A stretch of 64,000 bases of DNA from Phytophthora colocasiae (Eukaryota; Oomycota; Peronosporomycetes; Peronosporales; Peronosporaceae), in NCBI GenBank assembly GCA_018806915.1, contig JAGKQI010000099.1:248001-312000 (forward strand), given 5' to 3'. Under the pieces are notes generated by a model. That model did not search any database. It was not told the origin of the DNA and was given only the letters and a program-made list of their open reading frames with translations. Made by a program: the position numbers and the translations under genes. Position 1 is the stretch's first letter. Every line of letters starts with the position of its first letter. This document shows, in pieces, positions 9,140 to 18,752 of this stretch.

Positions 9140-9738
9140 CGACTTCCAGCATCATAGCCGACTCGGCTCGATGCTCGCGCCAATAGCGCTTCTGCTTCCC
9201 TAGCAGAGGTGGGTTCATGACTCGCCAAAGCTCCACTAGGAGAGAAGTGCGTAGCACCTAAGGTCTTCGACCTCCAGTCAATCCATGGCTCGTGGCGCTC
9301 CAGCCACGCCATACCAAGGATGAGGTCGTACCTCGAATCCAGGTCCAAGACCAAGCAGCGTTCTACGCTGTCGAAGTCCAGGAACTTCAGCCGTAGGTCC
9401 ATGGGGACCTTGGCTGCCGTGACACGGACGCCCGTCGCTAGACGGACAGTGACGGTGTCACCTCTTCGCGCTCGAAGCCCCTCAGCATATTGCTGACTAC
9501 CCTCAACGGTGGAGCGTCTGACGTAGTCGCCAGACGCTCCTGAATCGATCAACACGATCCACGGCTTCTCGAAGCCCTTCACGTCCACATGGACGACCAG
9601 CAAGCCCTGCTTGCTCACACGTTCCGTGTTCAAGAGCACGGAGCTCTTCGGGGCTGAGCCCCAGTGCCTCTCACGCACTGCAGAACTCAGTTCTTCCCCA
9701 GTAGACCGCCCCGCGTCTACTGGGAGCCGTCGTTTCCC
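9124..9738 (-). pseudogene. pol: Pol N-terminus: aspartic protease, gypsy copy 1
   Basis: This frame begins at the -1 shift point (GGGAAAC, 9732-9738). It contains a retropepsin-like active site VLIDSGASGDYV, a central region and an ILGMAW motif typical of gypsy proteases. It ends prematurely at 9124 because copy 1 has extra bases near 9140 compared with copy 3, which separates the protease from RT. The enzyme would cleave the polyprotein in virus-like particles. Confidence 0.85.
9697..9738 (-). promoter_or_regulatory. Gag-Pol -1 ribosomal frameshift signal, copy 1
   Basis: The slippery heptamer G GGA AAC (9732-9738, read on the minus strand) is in the Gag zero frame. A 7-nt spacer follows, then a hairpin with arms CCCAGTAGAC and GTCTACTGGG and an 8-nt loop (9697-9724). 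The Gag stop codon lies inside the 5' arm. A -1 slip enters exactly the Pol frame. The spacing and stem length match known -1 signals. Confidence 0.88.
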
Positions 9739-10685
9739 TGGGCAGAGCCCGAAGCGGGACCCGCGGCAGGGTTGCGACCAGTCTGGCCGGCGCGCTCTTT
9801 GCGCAGAGGGCAGTTGGGCCTCAGGTGTGTGGGACTACCACACGTGTAGCACCGACGAGTGCTCATACGCTGCACCGCAGCTCGTAGCTCGGCTACTTCA
9901 TCTTCAGCATAGCTGAGGTCCATGGGCTCGGGTCCCCCGGACCCTGTGCTGTTAGCACCGACCCTCGACAACTTAAAGTTGTGTTCAGCATTCAATGCCA
10001 CGCTAACAGCGTCCTCGAAGGTGCGAGGATTCTGACGGAATGCCTCCGTCCTGGCCACGCCAGCTCTCAGACCTTCCATGAAGATAGTCACGGTGACCAC
10101 CTCAGGTAGAAGATCGGCAGCCATGCCGGCAATGAGCGTGCGCAGCTCTTGGACATAGTCCACCAGGTCCTTCTTGCCCTGTCGGCAAGCGAAGCGTGAC
10201 CGCACGCGATACGCCTGGTTAGGTGGAGCAAACACTTGCGTAAGCTTGGCCTTAAGCTCACCCCAAGTGGGGAAGGCCATTTCTACCGACGTCCCAGACG
10301 TCAAGGCCCATTCTCGTGCTCGACCTTCGAGCTTAGAGATGGCGAACGCCACGCGTTGGCCTTCCAACTGGAGCATAGCGGCCCCCCATGGCCATTTCGG
10401 CCTCGGGTCCACAATAGGAGGTTCTCTCCTTCGTGCCCGTGAAAGGTCTTCACGCTGAGCGTGACGGGGCTTAGCTCTCGGAGCGGATTAACTCCTTTTA
10501 CATTACGCTGAATGTGCTCAACGAGAGCGTTCTCGTACGAGGCAAATGCCTCCAGGCGCGCGTTGGACGGCCTCCGGCCCTTGAGACGCAATGTGCGCCA
10601 TACCTTCAGGGCCCAGCAAGGACGTAAGCTTGTTAAGCTGTGTCCCGCTGACTCGAGTCAAGTGAGCGTATGCTTCTGGCTCCAT
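9717..10685 (-). pseudogene. gag: Gag, frameshifted, gypsy copy 1
   Basis: The likely ATG is at 10685-10683. The protein carries a Retrotrans_gag-type capsid region, with [16 protein letters not shown] and a following [15 protein letters not shown] block, and one CCHC knuckle [14 protein letters not shown] near the C-terminus. It ends GNDGSQ then TAG. At least three indels break the 5' third: one lost G near 10487, and two lost bases plus one gained base near 10384-10410. The rest is open from about 10412 to 9717. Gag forms the particle shell and packages RNA. Confidence 0.88.
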
Positions 10686-10737
10686 TCTCACAGAGAAACA
10701 GTCTTCAACTCAGGAGTTGGATACAAGTGTTACTAGG

Positions 10738-11148
10738 TGCAGCGGGCTGCGTAGGTGTGCACGGCACAGAGGAAGTTTGGTTGACTCGTAGAGTCCTGCT
10801 TGCAAGGCACTAGCCTTCGGTTCTATACAAGAACCAAGTAGTCCACTAAATACGGGACTCTCACAATCAGTGTCCCTATAATAAAGGAACTAACACTAAT
10901 TATGTAAAATGCAAACTGATTTTTATTTATTGTATTGCCCTAATCCTGAATGTAACGGATTTAGTATCTAACATACTAAATCCTAATCAAATGCAATGTG
11001 TGGCTCTGAGCTAACAGCCAGCAACTGGCTACATATGTGACGTGTGAGAAACACTATGTGTCGTACACGAATCTGTGACTTGTGACCTGGATGGTGTATA
11101 CCACACCTATTGTAGCCAAGGCGCGCAGCGCCGTGTAACCCCGTTACA
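10738..11148 (-). repeat. 5' LTR of gypsy copy 1
   Basis: This 411-bp LTR carries T at 10777 and A at 11070, the two bases diagnostic of 5' LTRs in all three copies. Compared with the 3' LTR it also lacks one G near its terminal hairpin. The bases after it in element order (CCTAGTAACACTTG) are not a clear tRNA-complementary primer site. Confidence 0.95.
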
Positions 11149-11624
11149 ATTTTGGTCCACTAGCCTGTGGTACGCTGGCAAGCATGTCTCCGTCACTTTA
11201 GGAAAAAGTGACTGCGGCAAAGCGTGGCAAGTCAAGTGATATCCAGGTCGAGCTGCTAGTTGTGCGATGCAATTGATACTCGTCAAAACGATTGCCTGTT
11301 CGACATCAAAGTGACCACGCTCTTCCATCAAATCGATTTCCACGAACGCAGTTTCTCGTCTTCATCGTCTAGTGATGGTGTGAATGTGATATATGTTTGT
11401 GTCCGAAGGCTATGTGTGATTCATGAGAGCCGATGTGATAGGTGTACACCAATCAACGAAAGAGTTGCGAGCAGGGTCGAAAGGTCGAAAGGTCGAAAGC
11501 GCAGAATGGCGTCGTCGTGGGTTGTTTTGTGTGGTGGATGCTTTGTGTGAGTATGTGTGTTTGTTTTGTGTGAGTATGTGTGTGTTTTTTTGTGGGCGTA
11601 TGTGTGTGTTTGTAATGAATGACT

Positions 11625-11696
11625 GCACCGTTGGTCTAATGGTTAGGATTCATCCCTTCCAATGATGAGGTCGGGGTTTGATTCCCTGACGGCGCA
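11625..11696 (+). pseudogene. tRNA-Gly(UCC) pseudogene
   Basis: The anticodon loop is still CTTCCAA, but G39 is T, which opens the anticodon stem. The T loop reads TTTGATT (C56 to T) and the T stem has C64 to T. The 3' flank has only TTT, so the T4 terminator is lost. The same set of changes recurs at 17082-17152. Confidence 0.85.
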
Positions 11697-12093
11697 ACTT
11701 TGCCAGCTGTGGCTCGGCCCACCACTCTCTTTCGCGCTACACGCACCTTTATTCAATGGACTCATGCACTTCGACCTGCGGACCAGGCCACCACCTCATC
11801 TGACTGATACCTCTGTTAAACTGGAGGACATGTACGAACACTACTGTTGCGTGCTACTATTGGTCCGTCAAGTGCGTGTTGTGGGCATGCCGTGTGAGGA
11901 GTTGCTCGAGGACTTTTACAGTGTACGCGTTGCAGGTTGGTGTTTCTGGTGTTTTTTTTTGCGAGTCGTTTTGGTGGTTTTTGGTGGTTTAGGTGGTTTT
12001 GGTGGTTTTGGTGGTTTTGGGTTGTTTTCGTATGTCTTTTAGGGTTTTGGTTTTGTGGGTGTTTGTTGTGGGCGAACATTGGAGATGTCTGGC

Positions 12094-12164
12094 GCGCCGT
12101 TGGTCTAATGATTAGGATTCATCCCTCCCACGGATGAGGTCGGGGTTCGATTCCCGGCGGCGCA
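12094..12164 (+). tRNA. tRNA-Gly(CCC), defective (G19A, T-stem deletion)
   Basis: This is 71 nt. One C is missing from the 3' strand of the T stem (ATTCCCGG), on top of the G19A D loop. The anticodon loop CTCCCAC is unchanged. Probably inactive. Confidence 0.75.
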
Positions 12165-12936
12165 CGCCCACTTGTTCCTTTTCAGAGCACCTTTTGTCAC
12201 TTTGTCACTTTTACCTTTTCACGTTTTGTGTAAGCTGAAACAGGGTGCTCAGTTGCGGAGTGGGTCAAGAATGACTTCTTGCACACCAACCAACAGCCTT
12301 GGTAGCAAGTCAATAGACTAAAACCACTGAACATCATCGTTCGTCTTGATCTAGCCAACTGACACTTCACAGTCTATTTGGACCTACTGGTGGGACTTCA
12401 ATGTCGATGCTAGCAATACGAAGGGCTAGACAGAGTTGAATCTGCGCCGATAGGGTTGTGGTGTGGATTCATTTTGGTCCACTAGCCTGTGGTACGCTGG
12501 CAAGCATGTCTCCGTCACTTTAGGAAAAAGTGACTGCGGCAAAGCGTGGCAAGTCAAGTGATATCCAGGTCGAGCTGCTAGTTGTGCGATGCAATTGATA
12601 CTCGTCAAAACGATTGCCTGTTCGACATCAAAGTGACCACGCTCTTCCATCAAATCGATTTCCACGAACGCAGTTTCTCGTCTTCATCGTCTAGTGATGG
12701 TGTGAATGTGATATATGTTTGTGTCCGAAGGCTATGTGTGATTCATGAGAGCCGATGTGATAGGTGTACACCAATCAACGAAAGAGTTGCGAGCAGGGTC
12801 GAAAGGTCGAAAGGTCGAAAGCGCAGAATGGCGTCGTCGTGGGTTGTTTTGTGTGAGTATGTGTGTGTTTGTTTTGTGTGAGTATGTGTGTGTGTTTTTT
12901 TTTGTGGGCGTATGTGTGTGTTTGTAATGAATGACT

Positions 12937-13008
12937 GCACCGTTGGTCTAATGGTTAGGATTCATCCCTTCCAAGGATGAGGTCGGGGTTTGATTCCCCG
13001 ACGGCGCA
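12937..13008 (+). tRNA. tRNA-Gly(UCC), C56U variant
   Basis: Length and stems are normal and T4 is retained. The T loop is TTTGATT, which alters the universally conserved C56 and the B box. The same variant occurs at 21163, 22527 and 37687. Confidence 0.8.
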
Positions 13009-13404
13009 ACTTTTGCCAGCTGTGGCTCGGCCCACCACTCTCTTTCGCGCTACACGCACCTTTATTCAATGGACTCATGCACTTCGACCTGCGGACCAGG
13101 CCACCACCTCATCTGACTGATACCTCTCTGTTAAACTGGAGGACATGTACGAACACTACTGTTGCGTGCTACTATTGGTCCGTCAAGTGCGTGTTGTGGG
13201 CATGCCGTGTGAGGAGTTGCTCGAGGACTTTACAGTGTACGCGTTGGAGGTGGGTGGTTGTGGTGTTTTTTTGCGAGTCGTTTTGGTGGGTTTTGGTGGT
13301 TTTGGTGGTTTTGGTCGTTTTGGTCGTTTTGGGTTGTTTTCGTATGTCTTTAGGGTTTTGGTTTTGTGGGTGTTTGTTGTGGGCGAACATTGGAGATGTC
13401 TGGC

Positions 13405-13475
13405 GCGCCGTTGGTCTAATGATTAGGATTCATCCCTCCACGGATGAGGTCGGGGTTCGATTCCCCGGCGGCGCA
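13405..13475 (+). tRNA. tRNA-Gly(CCC), defective (anticodon-loop deletion)
   Basis: One C is missing, leaving a 6-nt anticodon loop CTCCAC. The D loop is the G19A form. Decoding is not expected. Confidence 0.75.
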
Positions 13476-14109
13476 CGCCTTACTTGTTCCTTTTCAGAGC
13501 ACCTTTTGTCACTTTGTCACTTTTACCTTTTCACGTTTTGTGTAAGCTGAAACAGGGTGCTCAGTTGCGGAGTGGGTCAAGAATGACCTCTTGCACACCA
13601 ACCAACAGCCTTGGTAGCAAGTCAATAGACCAAAACCACTGAACATCATCGTTCGTCTTGATCTAGCCAACTGACACTTCACAGTCTATTTGGACCTACT
13701 GGTGGGACTTCAATGTCGATGCTAGCAATACGAAGGGCTAGACAGAGTTGAATCTGCGCCGATAGGGTTGTGGTGTGGATTCATTTTGGTCCACTAGCCT
13801 GTGGTACGCTGGCAAGCATGTCTCCGTCACTTTAGGAAAAAGTGACTGCGGCAAAGCGTGGCAAGTCAAGTGATATCCAGGTCGAGCTGCTAGTTGTGCG
13901 ATGCAATTGATACTCGTCAAAACGATTGCCTGTTCGACATCAAAGTGACCACGCTCTTCCATCAAATCGATTTCCACGAACGCAGTTTCTCGTCTTCATC
14001 GTCTAGTGATGGTGTGAATGTGATATATGTTTGTGTCCGAAGGCTATGTGTGATTCATGAGAGCCGATGTGATAGGTGTACACCAATCAACGAAAGAGTT
14101 GCGAGCAGG

Positions 14110-14173
14110 GTCGAAAGGTCGAAAGGTCGAAAGGTCGAAAGGTCGAAAGGTCGAAAGGTCGAAAGGTCGAAAG
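14110..14173 (+). repeat. GAAAGGTC octamer microsatellite, long allele
   Basis: Seven GAAAGGTC copies plus a partial one stand between GCGAGCAGG and GCGCAGAATGG. The same locus has about 2 copies at 20047-20063, about 3 at 18241-18271 and about 7-8 at 53430-53487. It is the most variable tract of the unit and a good marker for individual units. Confidence 0.95.
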
Positions 14174-14216
14174 CGCAGAATGGCGTCGTCGTGGGTTGTT
14201 TTGTGTGGTGGTTGTT

Positions 14217-14300
14217 TTGTGTGAGTATGTGTGTGTTTGTTTTGTGTGAGTATGTGTGTGTTTGTTTTGTGTGAGTATGTGTGTGTGTTTTTTTTGTGGG
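14217..14300 (+). repeat. GTGTGAGTATG-type minisatellite upstream of UCC gene
   Basis: Three copies of a unit of about 25 bp (GTGTGAGTATGTGTGTG plus TTTGTTTT) run up to about 30 bp before the UCC tRNA gene. The count varies from one to three among units, with mixed forms near 31730-31800 and 51950-52010. On the other strand it is an ACACAC-rich tract. Confidence 0.93.
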
Positions 14301-14328
14301 CGTATGTGTGTGTTTGTAATGAATGACT

Positions 14329-14400
14329 GCACCGTTGGTCTAATGGTTAGGATTCATCCCTTCCAAGGATGAGGTCGGGGTTCGATTCCCCGACGGCGCA
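14329..14400 (+). tRNA. tRNA-Gly(UCC), intact
   Basis: Consensus UCC body. TTTT follows 2 nt after A73, at 14403-14406. Confidence 0.94.
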
Positions 14401-14669
14401 ACTTTTGCCAGCTGTGGCTCGGCCCACCACTCTCTTTCGCGCTACACGCACCTTTATTCAATGGACTCATGCACTTCGACCTGCGGACCAGGCCACCACC
14501 TCATCTGACTGATACCTCTCTGTTAAACTGGAGGACATGTACGAACACTACTGTTGCGTGCTACTATTGGTCCGTCAAGTGCGTGTTGTGGGCATGCCGT
14601 GTGAGGAGTTGCTCGAGGACTTTTACAGTGTACGCGTTGCAGGTTGGTGTTTCTGGTGTTTTTTTTTTG

Positions 14670-14740
14670 CGAGTCGTTTTGGTGGTTTTTGGTGGTTTAG
14701 GTGGTTTTGGTGGTTTTGGTGGTTTTGGGTTGTTTTCGTA
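14670..14740 (+). repeat. GGTGGTTTT minisatellite upstream of CCC gene
   Basis: A run of GGTGGTTTT-like repeats, with one GGTGGTTTA and, in other units, GGTCGTTTT, lies about 60-130 bp before the CCC tRNA gene. The G-rich strand is the tRNA coding strand and could form two-tetrad G-quadruplexes. Copy number differs between units. Confidence 0.92.
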
Positions 14741-14801
14741 TGTCTTTTAGGGTTTTGGTTTTGTGGGTGTTTGTTGTGGGCGAACATTGGAGATGTCTGG
14801 C

Positions 14802-14873
14802 GCGCCGTTGGTCTAATGGTTAGGATTCATCCCTCCCACGGATGAGGTCGGGGTTCGATTCCCCGGCGGCGCA
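14802..14873 (+). tRNA. tRNA-Gly(CCC), intact
   Basis: This is the first copy in the window with the consensus D loop AATGGTTA (G18 G19 present). All stems pair and the anticodon is CCC. TTTT lies 16 nt downstream, at 14889-14892. Confidence 0.94.
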
Positions 14874-15702
14874 CGCCTTACTTGTTCCTTTTCAGAGCAC
14901 CTTTTGTCACTTTGTCACTTTTACCTTTTCACGTTTTGTGTAAGCTGAAACAGGGTGCTCAGTTGCGGAGTGGGTCAAGAATGACCTCTTGCACACCAAC
15001 CAACAGCCTTGGCAGCAAGTCAATAGACCAAAACCACTGAACATCATCGTTCGTCTTGATCTAGCCAACTGACACTTCACAGTCTATTTGGACCTGCTGG
15101 TGGGACTTCAATGTCGATGCTAGCAATACGAAGGGCTAGACAGAGTTGAATCTGCACCGATAGGGTTGTGGTGTGAATTCACCTTGGTCCACTAGCCTGT
15201 GGTACGCTGGCAAGCATGTCTCCGTCACTTTAGGAAAAAGTGACTGCGGCAAAGCGTGGCAAGTCAAGTGATATCCAGGTCGAGCTGCTAGTTGTGCGAT
15301 GCAATTGATACTCGTCAAAACGATTGCCTGTTCGACATCAAAGTGACCACGCTCTTCCATCAAATCGATTTCCACGAACGCAGTTTCTCGTCTTCATCGT
15401 CTAGTGATGGTGTGAATGTGATATATGTTTGTGTCCGAAGGCTATGTGTGATTCATGAGAGCCGATGTGATAGGTGTACACCAATCAACGAAAGAGTTGC
15501 GAGCAGGGTCGAAAGGTCGAAAGGTCGAAAGGTCGAAAGGTCGAAAGCGCAGAATGGCGTCGTCGTGGGTTGTTTTGTGTGGTGGATGTTTTGTGTGAGT
15601 ATGTGTGTGTTTGTTTTGTGTGAGTGTGTGTGTGTTTGTTTTGTGTGAGTATGTGTGTGTGTTTTTTTTGTGGGCGTATGTGTGTGTTTGTAATGAATGA
15701 CT

Positions 15703-15774
15703 GCACCGTTGGTCTAATGGTTAGGATTCATCCCTTCCAAGGATGAGGTCGGGGTTCGATTCCCCGACGGCGCA
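15703..15774 (+). tRNA. tRNA-Gly(UCC), intact
   Basis: Consensus UCC body with both promoter boxes and T4 at 15777-15780. Confidence 0.94.
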
Positions 15775-16170
15775 ACTTTTGCCAGCTGTGGCTCGGCCCA
15801 CCACTCTCTTTCGCGCTACACGCACCTTTATTCAATGGACTCATGCACTTCGACCTGCGGACCAGGCCACCACCTCATCTGACTGATACCTCTCTGTTAA
15901 ACTGGAGGACATGTACGAACACTACTGTTGCGTGCTTCTTTTGGTCCGTCATGTGCGTGTTGTGGGCTTGCCGTGTGAGGAGTTGCTCGAGGACTTTACA
16001 GTGTACGCGTTGCAGGTTGGTGTTTCTGGTGTTTTTTTGCGAGTCGTGTTGGTGGTTTTTGGTGGTTTAGGTGGTTTTGGTGGTTTTGGTGGTTTTGGGT
16101 TGTTTTCGTATGTCTTTTAGGGTTTGGTTTTGTGGGTGTTTGTTGTGGGCGAACATTGGAGATGTCTGGC

Positions 16171-16240
16171 GCGCCGTTGGTCTAATGATTAGGATTCATC
16201 CTCCCACGGATGAGGTCGGGGTTCGATTCCCGGCGGCGCA
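16171..16240 (+). tRNA. tRNA-Gly(CCC), defective (two deletions)
   Basis: This is 70 nt. One C is lost from the anticodon arm (CATCCTCCCAC) and one from the T stem (ATTCCCGG). It also has the G19A D loop. Confidence 0.72.
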
Positions 16241-17081
16241 CGCCTTACTTGTTCCTTTTCAGAGCACCTTTGTCACTTTGTCACTTTTACCTTTCACGTT
16301 TTGTGTAAGCTGAAACAGGGTGCTCAGTTGCGGAGTGGGTCAAGAATGACTTCTTGCACACCAACCAACAGCCTTGGTAGCAAGTCAATAGACTAAAACC
16401 ACTGAACATCATCGTTCGTCTTGATCTAGCCAACTGACACTTCACAGTCTATTTGGACCTACTGGTGGGACTTCAATGTCGATGCTAGCAATACGAAGGG
16501 CTAGACAGAGTTGAATCTGCGCCGATAGGGTTGTGGTGTCGATTCATTTTGGTCCACTAGCCTGTGGTACGCTGGCAGCATGTCTCCGTCACTTTAGGAA
16601 AAAGTGACTGCGGCAAAAGCGCGGCAAGTCAAGTGATATCCAGGTCGAGCTGCTAGTTGTGCGATGCAATTGATACTCGTCAAAACGATTGCCTGTTCGA
16701 CATCAAAGTGACCACGCTCTTCCATCAAATCGATTTCCACGAACGCAGTTTCTCGTCTTCATCGTCTAGTGATGGTGTGAATGTGATATATGTTTGTGTC
16801 CGAAGGCTATGTGTGATTCATGAGAGCCGATGTGATAGGTGTACACCAATCAACGAAAGAGTTGCGAGCAGGGTCGAAAGGTCGAAAGGTCGAAAGGTCA
16901 GAAAGGTCGAAAGGTCGAAAGGTCGAAAGGTCGAAAGCGCAGAATGGCGTCGTCGTGGGTTGTTTTGTGGTGGTTGTTTTGTGTGAGTATGTGTGTGTTT
17001 GTTTTGTGAGTATGTGTGTGTTTGTTTTGTGTGAGTATGTGTGTGTTTTGTGGGCGTATGTGTGTTTTGTAATGAATGACT

Positions 17082-17152
17082 GCACCGTTGGTCTAATGGT
17101 TAGGATTCATCCCTTCCAATGATGAGGTCGGGTTTGATTCCCTGACGGCGCA
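17082..17152 (+). pseudogene. tRNA-Gly(UCC) pseudogene
   Basis: It shares the G39T, C56T and C64T changes of 11625-11696 and also lost one G of the T stem. Only TTT follows. The shared changes point to common descent with that copy. Confidence 0.82.
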
Positions 17153-17539
17153 ACTTTGCCAGCTGTGGCTCGGCCCACCACTTTCGCGCTACACGCACCT
17201 TTATTCAATGGACTCATGCACTTCGACCTGCGGACCAGGCCACCACCTCATCTGACTGATACCTCTCTGTTAAACTGGAGGACATGTACGAACACTACTG
17301 TTGCGCGCTACTATTGGTCCGTCAGCGTGTTGTGGGCATGCCGTGAGGAGTTGCTCGAGGACTTTTACAGTGTACGCGTTGCAGGTTGGTGTTTCTGGTG
17401 TTTTTGCGGAGTCGTTTTGGTGGTTTTTGGTGGTTTAGGTGGTTTTGGTGGTTTTGGTGGTTTTGGGGTTGTTTTCGTATGTCTTTTAGGGTTTTGGTTT
17501 TGTGGGTGTTTGTTGTGGGCGAACATTGAGATGTCTGGC

Positions 17540-17610
17540 GCGCCGTTGGTCTAATGATTAGGATTCATCCTCCCACGGATGAGGTCGGGGTTCGATTCCC
17601 CGGCGGCGCA
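17540..17610 (+). tRNA. tRNA-Gly(CCC), defective (anticodon-arm deletion)
   Basis: One C is missing in the anticodon arm (CATCCTCCCACGG) and the D loop is the G19A form. The T arm is intact. Confidence 0.73.
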
Positions 17611-18347
17611 CGCCTTACTTGTTCCTTTCAGAGCACCTTTTGTCACTTTGTCACTTTTACCTTTTCACGTTTTGTGTAAGCTGAAACAGGGTGCTCAGTT
17701 GCGGGTGGGTCAAGAATGACCTCTTGCACACCAACCAACAGCCTTGGCAGCAAGTCAATAGAAAACCACTGAACATCATCGTTCGTCTTGATCTAGCCAA
17801 CTGACACTTCACAGTCTATTTGGACCTGCTGGTGGGACTTCAATGTCGATGCTAGCAATACGAAGGGCTAGACAGAGTTGAATCTGCACCGATAGGGTTG
17901 TGGTGTGAATTCACCTTGGTCCACTAGCCTGTGGTACGCTGGCAAGCATGTCTCCGTCACTTTAGGAAAAAGTGACTGCGGCAAAGCGTGGCAAGTCAAG
18001 TGATATCCAGGTCGAGCTGCTAGTTGTGCGATGCAATTGATACTCGTCAAAACGATTGCCTGTTCGACATCAAAGTGACCACGCTCTTCCATCAAATCGA
18101 TTTCCACGAACGCAGTTTCTCGTCTTCATCGTCTACTGATGGTGTGAATGTGATATATGTTTGTGTCCGAAGGCTATGTGTGATTCATGAGAGCCGATGT
18201 GATAGGTGTACACCAATCAACGAAAGAGTTGCGAGCAGGGTCGAAAGGTCAAAAGGTCGAAAGGTCGAAAGCGCAGAATGGCGTCGTCGTGTGTTGTTTT
18301 GTGTGGTGGTTGTTTTGTGTGAGTATGTGTGTGTTTGTAATGAATGA

Positions 18348-18362
18348 CACCGTTGGTCTGAT
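18348..18362 (+). pseudogene. Truncated UCC tRNA remnant at inversion breakpoint
   Basis: Only ACCGTTGGTCTGAT, roughly positions 3-16 of the UCC gene, remains. The bases TGC before it are deleted. Array homology stops here and non-repeat DNA begins. The identical remnant is at 50350-50364. Confidence 0.85.
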
Positions 18363-18720
18363 AGAGCTGATTTTCAGTATCGAACTATCACCGCAGTACT
18401 TGACAAAAGGGTGTATTTCAGCTTGACTTCAGAATTCGGTCAGCAAATTCGCATTTCCACTTACGCTACGCTGATAGGCACTAAGGGAAGAGCCGCTCAC
18501 AGATTTTGGAAGTAATGCCTGAGATGAGAATTTGTTAAGTGTCTACGCATATAGGAAGCGATGGAAAATACCCACAACTGTGTCGCGTCCACATCTTCCT
18601 CCTCCGACCCAAACGACTCGCTCACCACGTCGTGCTCTACGCTGGTGTGACGCGAAGTAGCCTCGACGCCCACGTAGCTATGGCGGTGCGAATTGGTTTC
18701 AACTCGCACTCTGCGGTTAA
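18363..18720. other. Non-repeat spacer between convergent array arms (copy A)
   Basis: These 358 bp do not belong to the tRNA unit or the retrotransposon. They join a plus-oriented arm on the left to a minus-oriented arm on the right, so tRNA genes on both sides point toward it. A minus-strand open frame (about 18497-18766, ending in array DNA) contains an acidic ESFGSEEEDVD stretch. I do not recognise it; it could be a fragment of the DNA that bordered the array before inversion. A copy lies exactly 32,002 bp to the right. Confidence 0.85.
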
Positions 18721-18734
18721 GCAACTCTTTCGTT

Positions 18735-18752
18735 GATAGGTGTACACCTATC
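18735..18752. repeat. Perfect 18-bp palindrome at array edge
   Basis: GATAGGTGTACACCTATC is a perfect palindrome here and at 50737-50754. Ordinary units have GATTGG in place of GATAGG on the same strand, which breaks the symmetry. It lies 15 bp inside the breakpoint of the inverted arm. Confidence 0.9.

Larger units (their letters stand above)
3341..11148 (-). mobile_element. Ty3/gypsy chromodomain LTR retrotransposon, copy 1
   Basis: This 7,808-bp element lies on the minus strand with LTRs of 412 and 411 bp, and 5-bp target duplications ATTTT at 3336-3340 and 11149-11153. In element order it reads 5' LTR, Gag, -1 frameshift signal, Pol (PR, RT, RNase H, IN, chromodomain), a long 3' region with an antisense reading frame, polypurine tract and 3' LTR. 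Integrase after RNase H places it in Ty3/gypsy, and the C-terminal chromodomain gives it a chromovirus-like layout. The LTRs differ at about three sites, which would suggest a recent insertion, but the same differences occur in copies 2 and 3. Gag has several frameshifts, so this copy is not autonomous as assembled. It is the best preserved of the three. Confidence 0.96.
11149..18362 (+). repeat. Tandem tRNA-Gly array, plus orientation, about five units
   Basis: Units of about 1.31-1.40 kb repeat head to tail; the marker TTTTGGTCCACTAGCC recurs at about 12474, 13786, 15178, 16548 and 17914. All have the empty retrotransposon site. Units differ mainly in tandem-repeat copy number and single-base indels. 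The array ends in a truncated UCC gene at 18348-18362. The spacers hold repeats and hairpins but no supported protein gene. Confidence 0.95.

Noticed and set aside
8451..9203. Plus-strand frame of about 250 codons opposite the pol linker (LSTLGKSSSRTLPS...)
   Set aside because: It lies entirely opposite confirmed pol sequence, is Ser/Arg-rich and repetitive because the pol linker has internal repeats, and no domain is visible.
11662..12137. Frames rich in Trp, Phe, Val and Gly (such as MVFLVFFFASRFGGFWW) in each unit, resembling membrane proteins
   Set aside because: They are translations of the GGTGGTTTT repeat and of the tRNA gene itself, and change frame with repeat length.
12300..12420. 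Possible third Pol III gene in the unit spacer (TAGCCAACTGAC resembles an A box)
   Set aside because: There is no matching B box at a plausible distance and no cloverleaf; one partial A-box match is expected by chance.
13738..13977. A recurring minus-strand frame of about 79 codons (MEIDLMEERGHFDVEQ...) in almost every unit, opposite a second frame of 70-126 codons
   Set aside because: The unit is conserved at the DNA level throughout, so recurrence says nothing about coding. Both strands are open at once, the other frame runs into the octamer and GT-rich repeats, and no domain is recognisable.
14101..14300. CRISPR-like array of short repeats
   Set aside because: The repeats are contiguous microsatellites without unique spacers, and the context is eukaryotic.
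18363..18720. Spacer as a small gene or an snRNA
   Set aside because: No tRNA, snRNA or rRNA signature was found, and the open frame on the minus strand runs out into array DNA without a clear start or domain.
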